Assembly (NCBI GenBank): GCA_020633435.1
Contig: JACKDP010000007.1
Location: 434,001-498,000, forward strand
Source of the DNA: Myxococcales bacterium
GTDB lineage: Bacteria > Myxococcota_A > Bradymonadia > UBA7976 > UBA1532
Direction: 5' to 3'
Length of the DNA: 64,000 nt
The position numbers and the translations under genes are program-made. The first letter of the stretch is position 1, and the number at the start of each line of letters is the position of its first letter. Positions 27,187 through 36,525 of this stretch are shown here, piece by piece. The notes beneath the pieces were generated by a model. It saw nothing but the letters and a program-made list of their open reading frames with translations. It was not told the origin of the DNA and made no database searches.

Positions 27187-27585
27187 CTACGGAGCCACGC
27201 GGACGTCCCGGGCGCCCTGGGCTCGCAGCCACGCGGCCGCCCGATCGCGGCAGTCCCCCTGCAAGACCACCTGCTCCCCCTCGACGGCGCCCCCGACCCC
27301 GAGGGCCCGGCGCAGCTGCTGGGCCAGGGCGTCGAGGCCCTCCCCGAGGGGCGCCAGCCCGTCCACCAGCGTCACCGTCTTGCCCCCACGCCCCCGGCGG
27401 CTCGCGCTCAGGTGCAGGCGGCCGCAGCTCGCCAGCGTCGCGCCGGCCGCGGCCGGGGGCGCCGCCGCGGGAGGCGCGGGTGCCGGCTCGGTGGGGGCGA
27501 GGCCGCGGGCCTTGAGCAGGTCCCCGAGGGAGCCCCCGAAGCCGGCGCCGCTGGTGTCGATGGGCGGATTCTTCTTGCGAGACAA
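27187..27585 (-). CDS. SUI1/YciH-family translation-factor-like protein
   Basis: This 132-residue protein ends in a domain of the eIF1/SUI1 fold. KTVTLVDGLAPLGEGLDALA, then LRRALGVGGAVEGEQVVLQG and AWLRAQGARDVRVAP, follow the family pattern of a helix, a GxGG turn and a terminal strand. Bacterial relatives (YciH) bind the small ribosomal subunit and tune start-site fidelity. The N-terminus (SRKKNPPIDTSGAGFGG) is basic, as in YciH. The start is read as TTG at 27585, nine bases after the stop of the SpoIID-like gene; no ATG fits. Its N-terminal half is Ala/Pro-rich linker. Confidence 0.8.
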   Translation of the reverse strand: MSRKKNPPIDTSGAGFGGSLGDLLKARGLAPTEPAPAPPAAAPPAAAGATLASCGRLHLSASRRGRGGKTVTLVDGLAPLGEGLDALAQQLRRALGVGGAVEGEQVVLQGDCRDRAAAWLRAQGARDVRVAP

Positions 27586-27596
27586 GGGCTTGCCGA

Positions 27597-28457
27597 TCAG
27601 CGCAGGTTCATGGAGATGGGGATGTCCAGCTCGGGCAGATCCTCCTCCAGGGGGGACAGCCCGGCGGGCTCCACGTCGGGCAGGGCCCGCGAGAACGCGA
27701 TGTCCTCGCCATAGAAGTACTTGAGGATGGCCTGGGTGTCGTAGCCCTTCTCCGCCAGGCAGGCGGCCGCGTACTGCCCGAGCGCCCCGCGGTTCTTCGG
27801 CCCCGGGCTCGCGAAGAGCGTGCCCTCGACCGCCTCCCCCGACCGCCCGGCGTTGCGCGTCACCAGCACCTCGGTCCAGTAGATGCCCGAGTAGGGCCGC
27901 CGCTTGCCCCGGGCGCGCCAGGCCAGGTAGTCGTCGCGCATCTGCTCCCAGGAGCGGTGCCGGTACCCGCTCTCGGTGGGCGGCAGGGCGGTGCAGTCGT
28001 CGCCCAGCTTGCGCGCCCCCGACACGTAGTTCCCGTTGATGAGCGTGGCCTGGTAGTGCAGCACGATGTCGGACGTGGCCTCCGCCGCGATGCGGGAGCG
28101 GTCCTTCGTCGGGTGCCGCCAGCACTGGAAGTGCGCCCCGATGGGCACCTCTGCCCGCGGCCCCTTCCGGTCCAGGTAGGCCGCCAGGTACGTGCGCGCG
28201 GCGACGGCCTGGGCCATGAGCGCCGCCGGGTACTTCGCCAGCCAGCCCAGCTCGCACTCCACCACCCCGGCGATGTACTCGCCGTCGGTGGGCATGGGGC
28301 CCTCCTCCGTGTTCACGCAGACGGGCAGGATGCGAGCGGTGGCGGCGTCGCCGTGCTCGGCGATGCAGGTGTCGAGGGCGGTCACGCGGGGGCCCCCGCA
28401 GCCGCCGAGTCCCAGCAGCGCGCCGATCAGCAGCAGGGCGGGGGTCCGTGCGCACAT
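27597..28457 (-). CDS. SpoIID/LytB-domain lipoprotein
   Basis: The protein has 286 residues. The signal MCARTPALLLIGALLGLGGC fits a lipoprotein. The body starts with YIAGVVECELGWLAKYPAAL and MAQAVAARTYLAAYL, the hallmark of SpoIID-type domains (a pro-catalytic E followed by AQAVAARTYA). In sporulating bacteria SpoIID is a lytic transglycosylase acting on denuded peptidoglycan, while LytB relatives enhance amidases. Here a cell-wall role on the periplasmic side is inferred. I chose the ATG at 28457, directly before the signal. The next gene, the SUI1-like protein, follows 11 bases after the stop. Confidence 0.85.
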   Translation of the reverse strand: MCARTPALLLIGALLGLGGCGGPRVTALDTCIAEHGDAATARILPVCVNTEEGPMPTDGEYIAGVVECELGWLAKYPAALMAQAVAARTYLAAYLDRKGPRAEVPIGAHFQCWRHPTKDRSRIAAEATSDIVLHYQATLINGNYVSGARKLGDDCTALPPTESGYRHRSWEQMRDDYLAWRARGKRRPYSGIYWTEVLVTRNAGRSGEAVEGTLFASPGPKNRGALGQYAAACLAEKGYDTQAILKYFYGEDIAFSRALPDVEPAGLSPLEEDLPELDIPISMNLR

Positions 28458-28606
28458 GGCCCGACAGTGTACCCGGGGCCCGCCCGAGGGCAAGAAACCG
28501 CCCGCCGCCGTTGCGTCCGGGGGGCATCCTGACGACGATGCGCGCCGAAGTGCGCGACCGATGGCGCGGCCGCGCGTCTGGTCACGGCGTCACGCGGCGA
28601 GGACCC

Positions 28607-30223
28607 ATGCAGCCCATCTACGTCATCTACGGCACCGAGAGCTTCAACACCGAGGATCTGGCCGAGCGCACCGGCGAGGCCCTCGCCGCCCTCGGCCTGC
28701 CCGCGCCGGTCAAGGTCGTCGACATGGACGACTTCGACACGGGCCTGCTGCCGACGCTGCACACCCTCGTCGTGCTGACGAGCACCTACGGCAATGGCGA
28801 CCCGCCCTCCAACGCCGAGGCCCTGCACAGCTACCTGATGAGCGACGCCGCGCCGCGCCTGCCCGCGCTGCGCTTCACCGTCTGCGCCCTGGGCGACTCC
28901 GTCTACCCGCACTTCGCCCAGTGCGGGAAGGACTTCGACCGCCGGCTCGGCGAGCTCGGGGCCCGCCGCTTCGCCGACCGCCAGGACTGCGATGTGGACT
29001 TCGAGCCCCCGTTCGAGCAGTGGCTGGCCCGCGTCGAGGCCGCGCTGGAGGACCTGGACTTCCCGACGGCGGCCGCCGCGGCGCCCGTCGCCCCGGTCGC
29101 CGCCGTGGCCGAGGCCGCCCTCGGCACCCGCAAGCGCCCTTGCACCGCCGTCGTGCGCGAGAACCGCGTCTTGAACCCGGGCGGCAGCAAGGAGACGCGC
29201 CATGTGGTGCTCTCCCTGCCCCCCGAGGTGGCCTTCGAGCCCGGCGACTCCATCGCCCTGCGGGCCGCCAACCCGCCGGCACTGGTGCAGGAAGTGCTCG
29301 AAAAGACGGGGCTTTCCGGCGGGTCCCCCGTCCAGATCGGGGAGCAGACGCTGCCCCTGGCCGAGGCCCTCTCGGCCCACCTCGACCTCGCCCTCGTCGA
29401 CGCGCGCCTCATCGCCCTCGCCGCCGCCGCCGCGCCGTCCAGCGTCTTCAGCGTGATGCAGGTCGACGCCGGCCTGCGCCAGGGCTACATCGCGCGCCAC
29501 CACGTCATCGATCTGCTCGGCCAGGTCGGCCTGCGCCCCACGGCCCAGGCCTTCGTCGACGCTCTGCGGCCCCTCGCCCCGCGCCTCTACTCCGTCGCCT
29601 CCAGCCCCCTGGCCCACCCAGGCGAGGTGCACCTGCTGGTGGCCGTCGTCCGCTACACCCTGGCCGACCGCCCCCGCGCCGGCGTCTTCTCGGCCCAGAT
29701 CAGCGAGCGCACCGCCCTCGGCGACGCCTTCGAGGCCTACGTCCACCCGGCCCCCGGCTTCCACCTGGTCGAGGACGACCGCGACGTCATCCTCATCGGC
29801 CCCGGCACCGGCGTCGCCCCGTACCGCGGCTTCCTCCAGGCGCGCAGCGCCCGGGGCGCGAAGGGCCGCACCTGGCTCGTCTTCGGCGAGCGCCAGGCCG
29901 CCCACGACTTCTACTACCGCGACGAGCTCGCCGCCTGGCAGGCCGCCGGCACCCTCACGCGCCTCGACACCGCCTTCTCCCGCGACACCGCCGAGAAGGT
30001 CTACGTCCAGCACCGCCTCGCCGCCGCTGGCGCCGACGTCGCCGCCTGGCTGCGCGGCGGCGCCGCCGTCTACGTCTGCGGCGACGCCCACCACATGGCC
30101 CCCGACGTCCACCGCGCCCTGCGCCAGATCCTCATGGATTTCGAGGGGTTGTCCGAGGCGGCGGCCGATGGGCGCCTCGCGGCCCTGGAGGCCGAAGGCC
30201 GCTACCGCCGCGACGTGTACTGA
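28607..30223 (+). CDS. CysJ-like sulfite reductase flavoprotein / diflavin reductase
   Basis: This 538-residue diflavin reductase passes electrons from NADPH through FAD to FMN. The N-terminal flavodoxin domain starts MQPIYVIYGTESFNTEDLAE and holds the FMN loops TSTYGNGDPPSN and ALGDSVYPHF. The FAD domain has RLYSVASSP (about 325) and the NADPH domain has GPGTGVAPYRGF (about 400) and VYVCGDAHHMAPDV. This matches the alpha subunit of sulfite reductase in order and roughly in length (E. coli CysJ is about 600 residues). No hemoprotein partner lies next to it, but cysDN are 15 kb away in this window. A GAGG precedes the ATG at 28607; longer in-frame starts run through Arg-rich sequence. Confidence 0.88.
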   Translation: MQPIYVIYGTESFNTEDLAERTGEALAALGLPAPVKVVDMDDFDTGLLPTLHTLVVLTSTYGNGDPPSNAEALHSYLMSDAAPRLPALRFTVCALGDSVYPHFAQCGKDFDRRLGELGARRFADRQDCDVDFEPPFEQWLARVEAALEDLDFPTAAAAAPVAPVAAVAEAALGTRKRPCTAVVRENRVLNPGGSKETRHVVLSLPPEVAFEPGDSIALRAANPPALVQEVLEKTGLSGGSPVQIGEQTLPLAEALSAHLDLALVDARLIALAAAAAPSSVFSVMQVDAGLRQGYIARHHVIDLLGQVGLRPTAQAFVDALRPLAPRLYSVASSPLAHPGEVHLLVAVVRYTLADRPRAGVFSAQISERTALGDAFEAYVHPAPGFHLVEDDRDVILIGPGTGVAPYRGFLQARSARGAKGRTWLVFGERQAAHDFYYRDELAAWQAAGTLTRLDTAFSRDTAEKVYVQHRLAAAGADVAAWLRGGAAVYVCGDAHHMAPDVHRALRQILMDFEGLSEAAADGRLAALEAEGRYRRDVY

Positions 30224-30239
30224 GCGGCCGAGGTGGCCA

Positions 30240-30560
30240 TCACCTGGGCGCCTCGCACGCCGCCCGGCAGGTCGCCTGTGCGGCCGAGCAAGGTCGCTGG
30301 CACGGGGTGAGGGTGTCGCGGAAGCTCCCGGGCGAAGCCTCGTCGGCCTCCTCGGCCGCGGTGACGCAGGCGGTGAAGCAGGCCGCGACGCTCGCATCGC
30401 AGGTCTGCTCGCAGGGCGAGCGCTCCTCGACGAGGGTGGGCGCAGGCTGCTCGGTCTGGGGGTCGCGCGGCTGCAAGGCCGGGGGCAGACCCTCGAGCAC
30501 GATGGGATCAGCGAACGCGGGGCCGGCCAGCAGGCAGGCACTGAACACGAAGCGCATCAT
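30240..30560 (-). CDS. Small secreted Cys-rich protein
   Basis: The protein has 106 residues. A signal peptide (MMRFVFSACLLAGPAFA) precedes a Pro-rich linker and two paired CxxxC elements: CEQTCDASVAACFTAC and CQRPCSAAQATCRAAC. This C-x3-C-x6-C-x3-C arrangement suggests a disulfide-linked helical hairpin. GAGGAGG lies before the tandem ATG codons. The gene starts ten bases after the stop of the large secreted protein with the G-tract, so the two are co-transcribed and may act together outside the cell. The function is unknown. Confidence 0.75.
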   Translation of the reverse strand: MMRFVFSACLLAGPAFADPIVLEGLPPALQPRDPQTEQPAPTLVEERSPCEQTCDASVAACFTACVTAAEEADEASPGSFRDTLTPCQRPCSAAQATCRAACEAPR

Positions 30561-30570
30561 GACGCCCTCC

Positions 30571-32857
30571 TCAAGGCCGGGTGGTGAAGGCGACCGCGTT
30601 GGTCCGCCGGTAGGTGATGCGGGGGTTGCCGTGGACGTCCAGCTCCAGCGCGGTGCCGTAGTCGCTGTCCTTCAGGTCGCACAGCACGAAGCGGCCCTCG
30701 GGTGGCTCGGAGGGGACGGGAGGCGCGGCGAGCGGATCACCCAGATCCCGCTTCTTGGCGTGGGGTTCCCAGGAGGCGAACCGCAGGCGATCCTGCCCGG
30801 CGATCATCCGCGTCCAGCTGAAGGCCGGCTTGAGCCAGGCATCCAGGGCCACGCTGGGATACTCACCCGCCGCGCTCTCCAGCGTATAGATGTCCCAGCC
30901 ACCCGTGGTCTTGCGGCTGGCCCAGCGGATGGACCCACCGGTGGACCAGGCGACCACCACGGCCCCGTTCGTGCCCGCCGTACGCGAGGCGATGCTGTAG
31001 TCGAAGGAGGTCTCGTTGTTGATGACCAGCTCGCTCGTCCAGCCGCCCGGCAGCGTCGAGGTGAAAGCCGCCCGGATCTGGCTTGAGTTCACCCCGTACA
31101 CGAGGGCCTGGGGATAGCCACCCACATCCACCGTGGTGATGTCGGGGTAGGTCCCGCCTCCGCTCTCGGTGAAGCAGGTCGTGGTCCAGGTCTCCTGGTC
31201 GGCGGTGTCGAGCACGCACGCATACATGCTGGTGCTGAGCGGGCGTTGATACACGACGGAGCTGGTGCCATCCCAGGCCACGGCCAGCGCGACATGGGGC
31301 GTCGCGGGGACGTCGCCGTTGCTGTCTTCCAGATCAAAGGCCGCCTCCCAGACACCATCCACCCGCATCCGGTACCTCAAGTGGTTGGTGGTGGTGCTGC
31401 CATACACCACATGCACATTGTCCTCCGCGTCGACCCCGACCTCACAGGACCGGGGATAGATGAGCGAGGGGGCACCGGTATCCGCCTCGATCAGGATGGG
31501 TCCACCATCGCGGTGCTGCACGTAGAGGCTGATGTCATCGTTCTCATCCTCGGTGTAGAAGCAGGTCCAGCCGTCCCCATCATCTTCCAGCACCAGCGCC
31601 GTCCCGTTGTGGGGTCGGGTGAGCCCCACCTCCTCGTGGTCGCCCAGATCGGCGCGCCGGAACGACGTGAAGCGGTCGGAGACGAGGGGATCACCGGGCC
31701 AGGTGCTGGCGTTGGCGGTGTAGTACACCTGCCAGCTCAGCCAGGCGTCGTCGGCGTTCTGCAGGTGGATGTCGACGTTGTTCAGCATCGGAACGCAGGG
31801 GGAAGAGATGTCTTCGGGGTGCAGATCGACGCGCCGCTGGCGGGTGCCGCCGGGGTACTTCTCCAGGTACCAGATGGCATCCTCCGCCCGAGCGATGACC
31901 GAGATGATCAGATCCTCGCCCACCAGGCGGGCGTCCACGGCGAGGTCGTCGATCTGCTCGTAGTAGAGAACCGTGGCAGCCCCCTGCCAGACGCCAGCCT
32001 CCTGCCAGCGGACGACCACCTCGTTGTCATCGTCGTTGAAGGCGGCCACGACGGCGTCATCCCCGACCAGGGCCAGGTCGGGGTGCTTCCAGTCGTCGCC
32101 ATCGTTGCCAAAGACGCGGAACTCAACGGGATCGGGGTCAACCCCGTCGTCGAAGACATAGTAGATGTCGCGGCTGCCTTCGACCAGGGGCGTCGGGCAC
32201 ACGGTGGAGAAGAGATCGTCGGCGCGCAGCTCCAGCGGGGCGTAGGCGTCGTCGCAGGGGGGCAGGACGGTGACGCCGACGACTTCCCCGTCGTCCCACC
32301 GGCCGTACACCATGGCGTCCTCGCCAGCGTCGAAGTATGTGAAGGCCGGGCTGGTGTCGCCCGATCGGATGGCAAGGCCAACCGGGTAGGGGCGGTGGAC
32401 CGCATCGAACGAAGACCTTGCCCCTGTCATCTCCTCCTCGCCGGGGTCGAAGAGCTGCCACGTCACCTCATCGTCATCACGCCAGGCATGCACCAGATCC
32501 CGCTGCACTCCGCTCACCAACGGCAGCGTGGCGGCGGTGGTCCAGGGGTTCTGGGCCAGCCCGCGCACCACCTCGACGTGCTGCCAGGCGTCGTCGTCCC
32601 ACCACCAGGTGTGGCTGTGCCAGAGACGGGCGGGCTTGACGCCCGAGATCCCCACGTCCCAGTCGTTGAGGATCTGACGGGAGAATGTGATGTAGGGCGA
32701 GGCATCGGATGCGCCGTCGACGGCGTTGATCTCGGTCCAGTAGATGCCGGAGTCAGCCCAGTCGACGTCGGTGCGGGCGATGGGATCAGCGAGCGCTTGC
32801 CCCCCCCCCCCCCACGAGGGCTACCATGAGCACCCATACGCTCATGGAGTACTTCAT
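30571..32857 (-). CDS. Large secreted beta-propeller-like protein, out of frame at a 14-G tract
   Basis: From the ATG at 32857 the protein starts MKYSMSVWVLMVALV, runs into a poly-Gly stretch encoded by 14 G, and should continue QALA/DPIARTDVDW, a clean signal peptide with an AxA cleavage site. With 14 G the frame is off by one and stops 23 codons in. With 13 (or 10) G it is open for about 761 residues. The mature part is acidic, rich in Trp, Tyr and Asp, and repeats short strand patterns around W and D, suggestive of a propeller. I see no catalytic motif. An internal GTG at 32655 could start a signal-less product. It is followed by the small Cys-rich gene. Its base composition is less GC-extreme than its neighbours'. 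Confidence 0.7.
32800..32813. repeat. Homopolymer of 14 C (G on the coding strand)
   Basis: This is an uninterrupted run of 14 identical bases within the signal-peptide codons of the secreted protein on the minus strand. It is much longer than any other homopolymer in the window (next longest is nine). Its length decides whether the gene is in frame. Confidence 0.95.
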
Positions 32858-32881
32858 GCCGTCTTCTGCCCGCGAGCCCCG

Positions 32882-34459
32882 ATGAAGAGTCCCATGCACG
32901 ACGAACCTCCTGCCGGTCTGGATCGTGGGCGGCAGCGTAGGCCGGTTTGTGCAGGCCTTGCAAGTGCCTTGAGCCTGCTTCTGCTCGCCGGTGCCTGCGA
33001 CAGTGGCTCGACGAAGCCCGAACCGGGTGATGTAAACCTCGACAGCACGAAGGACGGTGACCTGCCGAAGGATGGTGGCGCCGACTTCGATGTTCGAGAT
33101 GCAGAGGCTCAGGACGGTGCCCCACCTGACTCCGGGCCTGTCGCCGATCTGGGCCCCTACGAGCGCTACTACGAGCAGGGGATCTTCCAGAACGTGCCCA
33201 GCCCGGTCTGTGAGGTGCGTCGGAATCCCGAGGAGCGGACGGCGGGCTTCGAGGAGGTACCATTCCCGACGGAGGGACGTCTCGTCTTCGCGGGCGACGT
33301 CGACCGGAATGGCAGAGCCGAACTATTCGTGCGTGACTTCAACATCGATCCACCCCTGGAGGGTCGTAGTCTTGGCCTCACAATCTATGAGTGGGCCAAT
33401 GACGCCTGGACCGCCATCGGCCGTGCCCGCTCCATCAAGCCCTATGGCTTCTTCGATCTGGACGGCGATGGGCGCTTCGAGGTGGTCGGCTCTGAAGGCT
33501 ATCGCAACCGGGAGGGACCCGAAGGGGCGTTCGGCTCAACGCTCGGCGTCCGCCGCGATGAGCCGGACTCGGAGTGGCGGTACGACGAGTCGGTGTACCG
33601 GTACCTGGAAGAGGTGACGCCGGGTCGGCTGGGATCCACCCTGGGGAACCACGACGACGGCCGGCCCGCGGATGTGGATGGCGATGGCAGGCCCGAGATC
33701 CTGCTGGGCCAGCTCGGCCGCATCGATGAGTGGGATGGCAGCACTTTCGTGACCACCCTGGCCCACCACGATCCGGTCTTCACCGAGCCCGGCTTCGGCG
33801 ATGGCCTCGCCGTCTCGGGGGACTTCGATGGCGATGGGCAGCGCGAGGTGGTCTTCGGTGCCAAGGGACCGCCCATGACGCTGCCCGAGTCAGGGCTGGA
33901 GTTCCACCACCACCACTACCGCATCTTCGAGGCCCGGGGCGATGACACCTTCGTCGAGACCGCCCGCCTGGCCATGGGTCTGCGCTCGGCCAACACCGCT
34001 GCGGTGGGTGACATCACCGGCGATGGCATCGACGACTTGCTCCTGGGCGCGGGCTTCAGCGGCTGCGCGCGCTTCCAGCTCTGGACGACGGCGGGCGACG
34101 ACCGCTTCCAGCTGCTGTGGGAGCAGGACGTCGACGTGGACGGCGGCGCCGCCGGCACCGCCAACCGGGCGGCCTTCGGCGACGTGGATGGCGATGGCGA
34201 CATGGAGGCCGTGCTGTCCATGAACAACTACCTCACCGTCTGGGACTGGCGGCAGGGCCAGCTGGTCCAGATCTACGGCGAGCGCGTCGCCCGCCCCGAG
34301 GCCCCCTGGAGTACGGTCTGGGCCGCCGACATCGACGGCGACGGCGCCGACGAGATCATGACGTGGGACGGCCTGGGCGCCGCCGACGCCGGCAACCCGG
34401 GGCCCGGCAACGAGTACAAGAACCCGCGCGGCGTGCTGGTGCGGCGCAAGCTGCCGTAG
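32882..34459 (+). CDS. FG-GAP/VCBS-repeat lipoprotein
   Basis: This protein of about 525 residues has a lipoprotein signal (ALSLLLLAGACDSGS) after a long basic N-region, and an Asp-rich linker. Several beta-propeller blades then carry calcium-type DxDGDG motifs: FDLDGDGRFEVVG, DVDGDGRPEILLG, DFDGDGQREVVFG, DITGDGIDDLLLG, DVDGDGDMEAVLS and DIDGDGADEIMTW. These are FG-GAP (integrin-type) blades, usually surface-exposed binding modules. The start may be 32882 or the ATG at 32894; neither has a convincing ribosome site. Only 24 bases separate it from the divergent start of the G-tract gene. Codon use is less GC-biased at the 5' end than in most genes here. Confidence 0.82.
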   Translation: MKSPMHDEPPAGLDRGRQRRPVCAGLASALSLLLLAGACDSGSTKPEPGDVNLDSTKDGDLPKDGGADFDVRDAEAQDGAPPDSGPVADLGPYERYYEQGIFQNVPSPVCEVRRNPEERTAGFEEVPFPTEGRLVFAGDVDRNGRAELFVRDFNIDPPLEGRSLGLTIYEWANDAWTAIGRARSIKPYGFFDLDGDGRFEVVGSEGYRNREGPEGAFGSTLGVRRDEPDSEWRYDESVYRYLEEVTPGRLGSTLGNHDDGRPADVDGDGRPEILLGQLGRIDEWDGSTFVTTLAHHDPVFTEPGFGDGLAVSGDFDGDGQREVVFGAKGPPMTLPESGLEFHHHHYRIFEARGDDTFVETARLAMGLRSANTAAVGDITGDGIDDLLLGAGFSGCARFQLWTTAGDDRFQLLWEQDVDVDGGAAGTANRAAFGDVDGDGDMEAVLSMNNYLTVWDWRQGQLVQIYGERVARPEAPWSTVWAADIDGDGADEIMTWDGLGAADAGNPGPGNEYKNPRGVLVRRKLP

Positions 34460-34508
34460 CCGAGGTCGGAAATCGGAGTTGTTTCGGTAGGTTGAGGGTG
34501 AGGTGCCC

Positions 34509-35078
34509 TCAGCGCCAGCGCGCGCCCACGAGCAGGCCGGTCGTGGAGACCTCGGTGTCCTGCGTCGACTTGAAGGCCACGCCGTAGGTCCGATACTGCA
34601 GCTCGGCCTGGATGGCGAAGCTCTCCCCCACGAAGAAGTCGGCCCCGAACCCGGCGTGCACGCCGACCGAGCTGTCGGTCTCCTTCAGGCTGCCCAGCTT
34701 GATCTGGGCCTCGGTGCTGCTCAGCCCGAGCCGGAACGACAGCTCCACGTCCGAGGTCGTGATGGGCAGGAAGTACCAGGCGCTCAGATCGATGGCCCGC
34801 AGCAGCAGGTCGAGGTCGGCGACGGGCTGCCCGAACACCTGGACCTGGTAGGCGAAGGCGGTCTCGGAGAAGCCGGCCCCGATGCCGAAGCCGCCGGGCC
34901 AGGCGTAGCCGAGCTGGCCCTCGAGGGCGAAGCCCGCGTCGCCCTCCTTCTTGTCGTCGATGTCGAAGTTGCCGGTGGCCGCCTCGATCCCCACGCCCCC
35001 GAACAGCCCGCTCCGCGGCGCAGCCGCCGCCACCACCGGCGCGCAGAGCGCGCCCATCAACACCACCCACCGCAGCAT
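34509..35078 (-). CDS. Outer-membrane beta-barrel protein
   Basis: The protein has 189 residues with a signal peptide (MLRWVVLMGALCAPVVAAAA). The mature part alternates polar and hydrophobic residues with aromatic girdles (LGYAWPGGFGIGAGFSETAF, LQYRTYGVAF) and ends in VGARWR, typical of an eight- to ten-stranded barrel. The ATG at 35078 is preceded by GAGGG. Porin-like, lipid-modifying or structural roles cannot be told apart. It is convergent with the FG-GAP lipoprotein. Confidence 0.78.
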   Translation of the reverse strand: MLRWVVLMGALCAPVVAAAAPRSGLFGGVGIEAATGNFDIDDKKEGDAGFALEGQLGYAWPGGFGIGAGFSETAFAYQVQVFGQPVADLDLLLRAIDLSAWYFLPITTSDVELSFRLGLSSTEAQIKLGSLKETDSSVGVHAGFGADFFVGESFAIQAELQYRTYGVAFKSTQDTEVSTTGLLVGARWR

Positions 35079-35142
35079 GTCGTTGCCCTCTTCTTGCCCT
35101 GGCCGACGTGGCCAGCGGCGGGGTGGACGCCGGCCCTCGGCG

Positions 35143-36525
35143 TCACCGGACAGCGCGACGGGCGATGGCCTCCCGAGCCGGCGAGATGCCCTGCGGGGAG
35201 CGGAAGACGTCCTCCGGGTCGTAGCGGGCCTTGACCTCCGCGAGCCGCGGCCAGGCGGCGCCCCAGTAGGCGTGCCGGTGATCGTCGAGCCAGGGATCGC
35301 GGTAGTTCTGGTACACATGGCCGCTCAGCCAGGGGGCCAGGAGGCGCTGCACCTCCAGCAGCCACGCCGTCACGCGCGCTCGCTCCGCCTCGCTGTCCCA
35401 GAAGATGTTGACCACCAGGTTCGCGAGGGCGCCGCGGTGGACGAAGGCGGTGTCGAGGGGCCCGACCCGGTTGATCGCCCCGCCATAGGGTTCGAGGTAG
35501 ACCATCGACCAGGCGTTCGGGGAGCGCTCGAAGACGGCCAGCAGCTCGCCCCAGACGCGCCGCGGGAGGCAGCGGGTGAGGTAGCCGCCCCACTTGCGAT
35601 AGGCGAACCCGGTGGGGAGGGCCTCCGGGAACTCGTAGGGCACCTCGGCCGCGGCGACGCTGGCGTCGGCGAACTCCCCCACGCGGTCGAGGGCGAGGGC
35701 GCCGCCGGCCGCCCGCAGGGGGGCGATGAGGGCGCGGCCGGCCTCGGGCGTGCCGCAGTAGAGGCCCTGGAGGCAGTAGGCCGGGCGCCCGGCGTGGAAG
35801 CCCAGGTTCATGATGTGGCCCAGCGCGTCGGGGGCGGCGGGCCCGCAGTAGCGGCGCTGCACCAGGTCCAGGGCGGCGAGGGCGTCTTCCGCGCTCCACT
35901 CGACGGCGAAGGCCCACGCGGCGTCGAGCCGCGCCATCCGCAGGCTGATGGCCAGCACGACCCCCAGGTGCCCCCCGCCCGCGCCGCGCAGGGCCCAGAA
36001 GAGGTCGGCGTGCTGGGCGGCGTCGGCCCGCACGATGGATCCGTCGGCGAGCAGCACCGTGAAGCCCACCGCCCGGTCGCACATCATGCCGACCAGGCGG
36101 GACGTCAGCCCGTAGCCGCCGCCCTGGGTGTAGCCGGCCACGCAGACCGAGTCGCACAGCCCCACGGGGAGGTGCCAGCCGGTCCCGCGGAGGGCGGCGG
36201 TGAGGGTGGCGAACGTCGTCGCGGCCCCGACGTGGGCGACGTCAGCCTCCAGGCGCACGCCCGTCAGGCGGCTCAGGTCGAGGACGACGCCGTCGCCGCT
36301 GGAGTGGCCCGCGACGCAGTGCCCGCTGGAGCGCAGGTGCAGCGCCTTGCCCGCCTGGCGGGCCCACTGGACGACGGCCGCGACGTCCTCCGGGGAGGCG
36401 CAGTACGCGATGAGCTCGGGGTGGTGCGGGTGGGCCCCGTTGAAGCCGAGGCACGCCGCGGCGTAGCCCGGATCGTCGGGGCCCACGAGGGGGCCGGTCA
36501 TGCCGGGGATGTCACGACGCTGCAT
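35143..36525 (-). CDS. FAD-linked oxidase of the berberine-bridge-enzyme type
   Basis: The protein has 460 residues. The FAD-binding type 4 domain shows RSSGHCVAGHSSGDG, where the His after SG is the usual 8-alpha-histidyl attachment site. GLCDSVCVAGYTQGGGYG contains the Cys of the G-x-C-x-x-V motif, so bicovalent FAD attachment is predicted. The BBE domain closes the protein (YQNYRDPWLDDHRHAYWG). Family members oxidise alcohols, amines or sugars, often in natural-product pathways. There is no signal peptide, so it should be cytoplasmic. The first 14 bases overlap the end of the ATP-grasp gene, so the two are coupled. The substrate is probably the ligase product, by inference. Confidence 0.92.
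   Translation of the reverse strand: MQRRDIPGMTGPLVGPDDPGYAAACLGFNGAHPHHPELIAYCASPEDVAAVVQWARQAGKALHLRSSGHCVAGHSSGDGVVLDLSRLTGVRLEADVAHVGAATTFATLTAALRGTGWHLPVGLCDSVCVAGYTQGGGYGLTSRLVGMMCDRAVGFTVLLADGSIVRADAAQHADLFWALRGAGGGHLGVVLAISLRMARLDAAWAFAVEWSAEDALAALDLVQRRYCGPAAPDALGHIMNLGFHAGRPAYCLQGLYCGTPEAGRALIAPLRAAGGALALDRVGEFADASVAAAEVPYEFPEALPTGFAYRKWGGYLTRCLPRRVWGELLAVFERSPNAWSMVYLEPYGGAINRVGPLDTAFVHRGALANLVVNIFWDSEAERARVTAWLLEVQRLLAPWLSGHVYQNYRDPWLDDHRHAYWGAAWPRLAEVKARYDPEDVFRSPQGISPAREAIARRAVR

Noticed and set aside
22672..27714. Very long open frame antisense to the MopE-type gene
   Set aside because: It is an Ala/Val/Arg-rich mirror of the repeats on the other strand, has no ribosome site or domain, and follows the codon bias of a shadow frame.
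32744..32881. Upstream in-frame extension of the FG-GAP lipoprotein
   Set aside because: The extension crosses the 14-base tract and encodes no signal sequence; the lipobox sits just after the ATG at 32882/32894.
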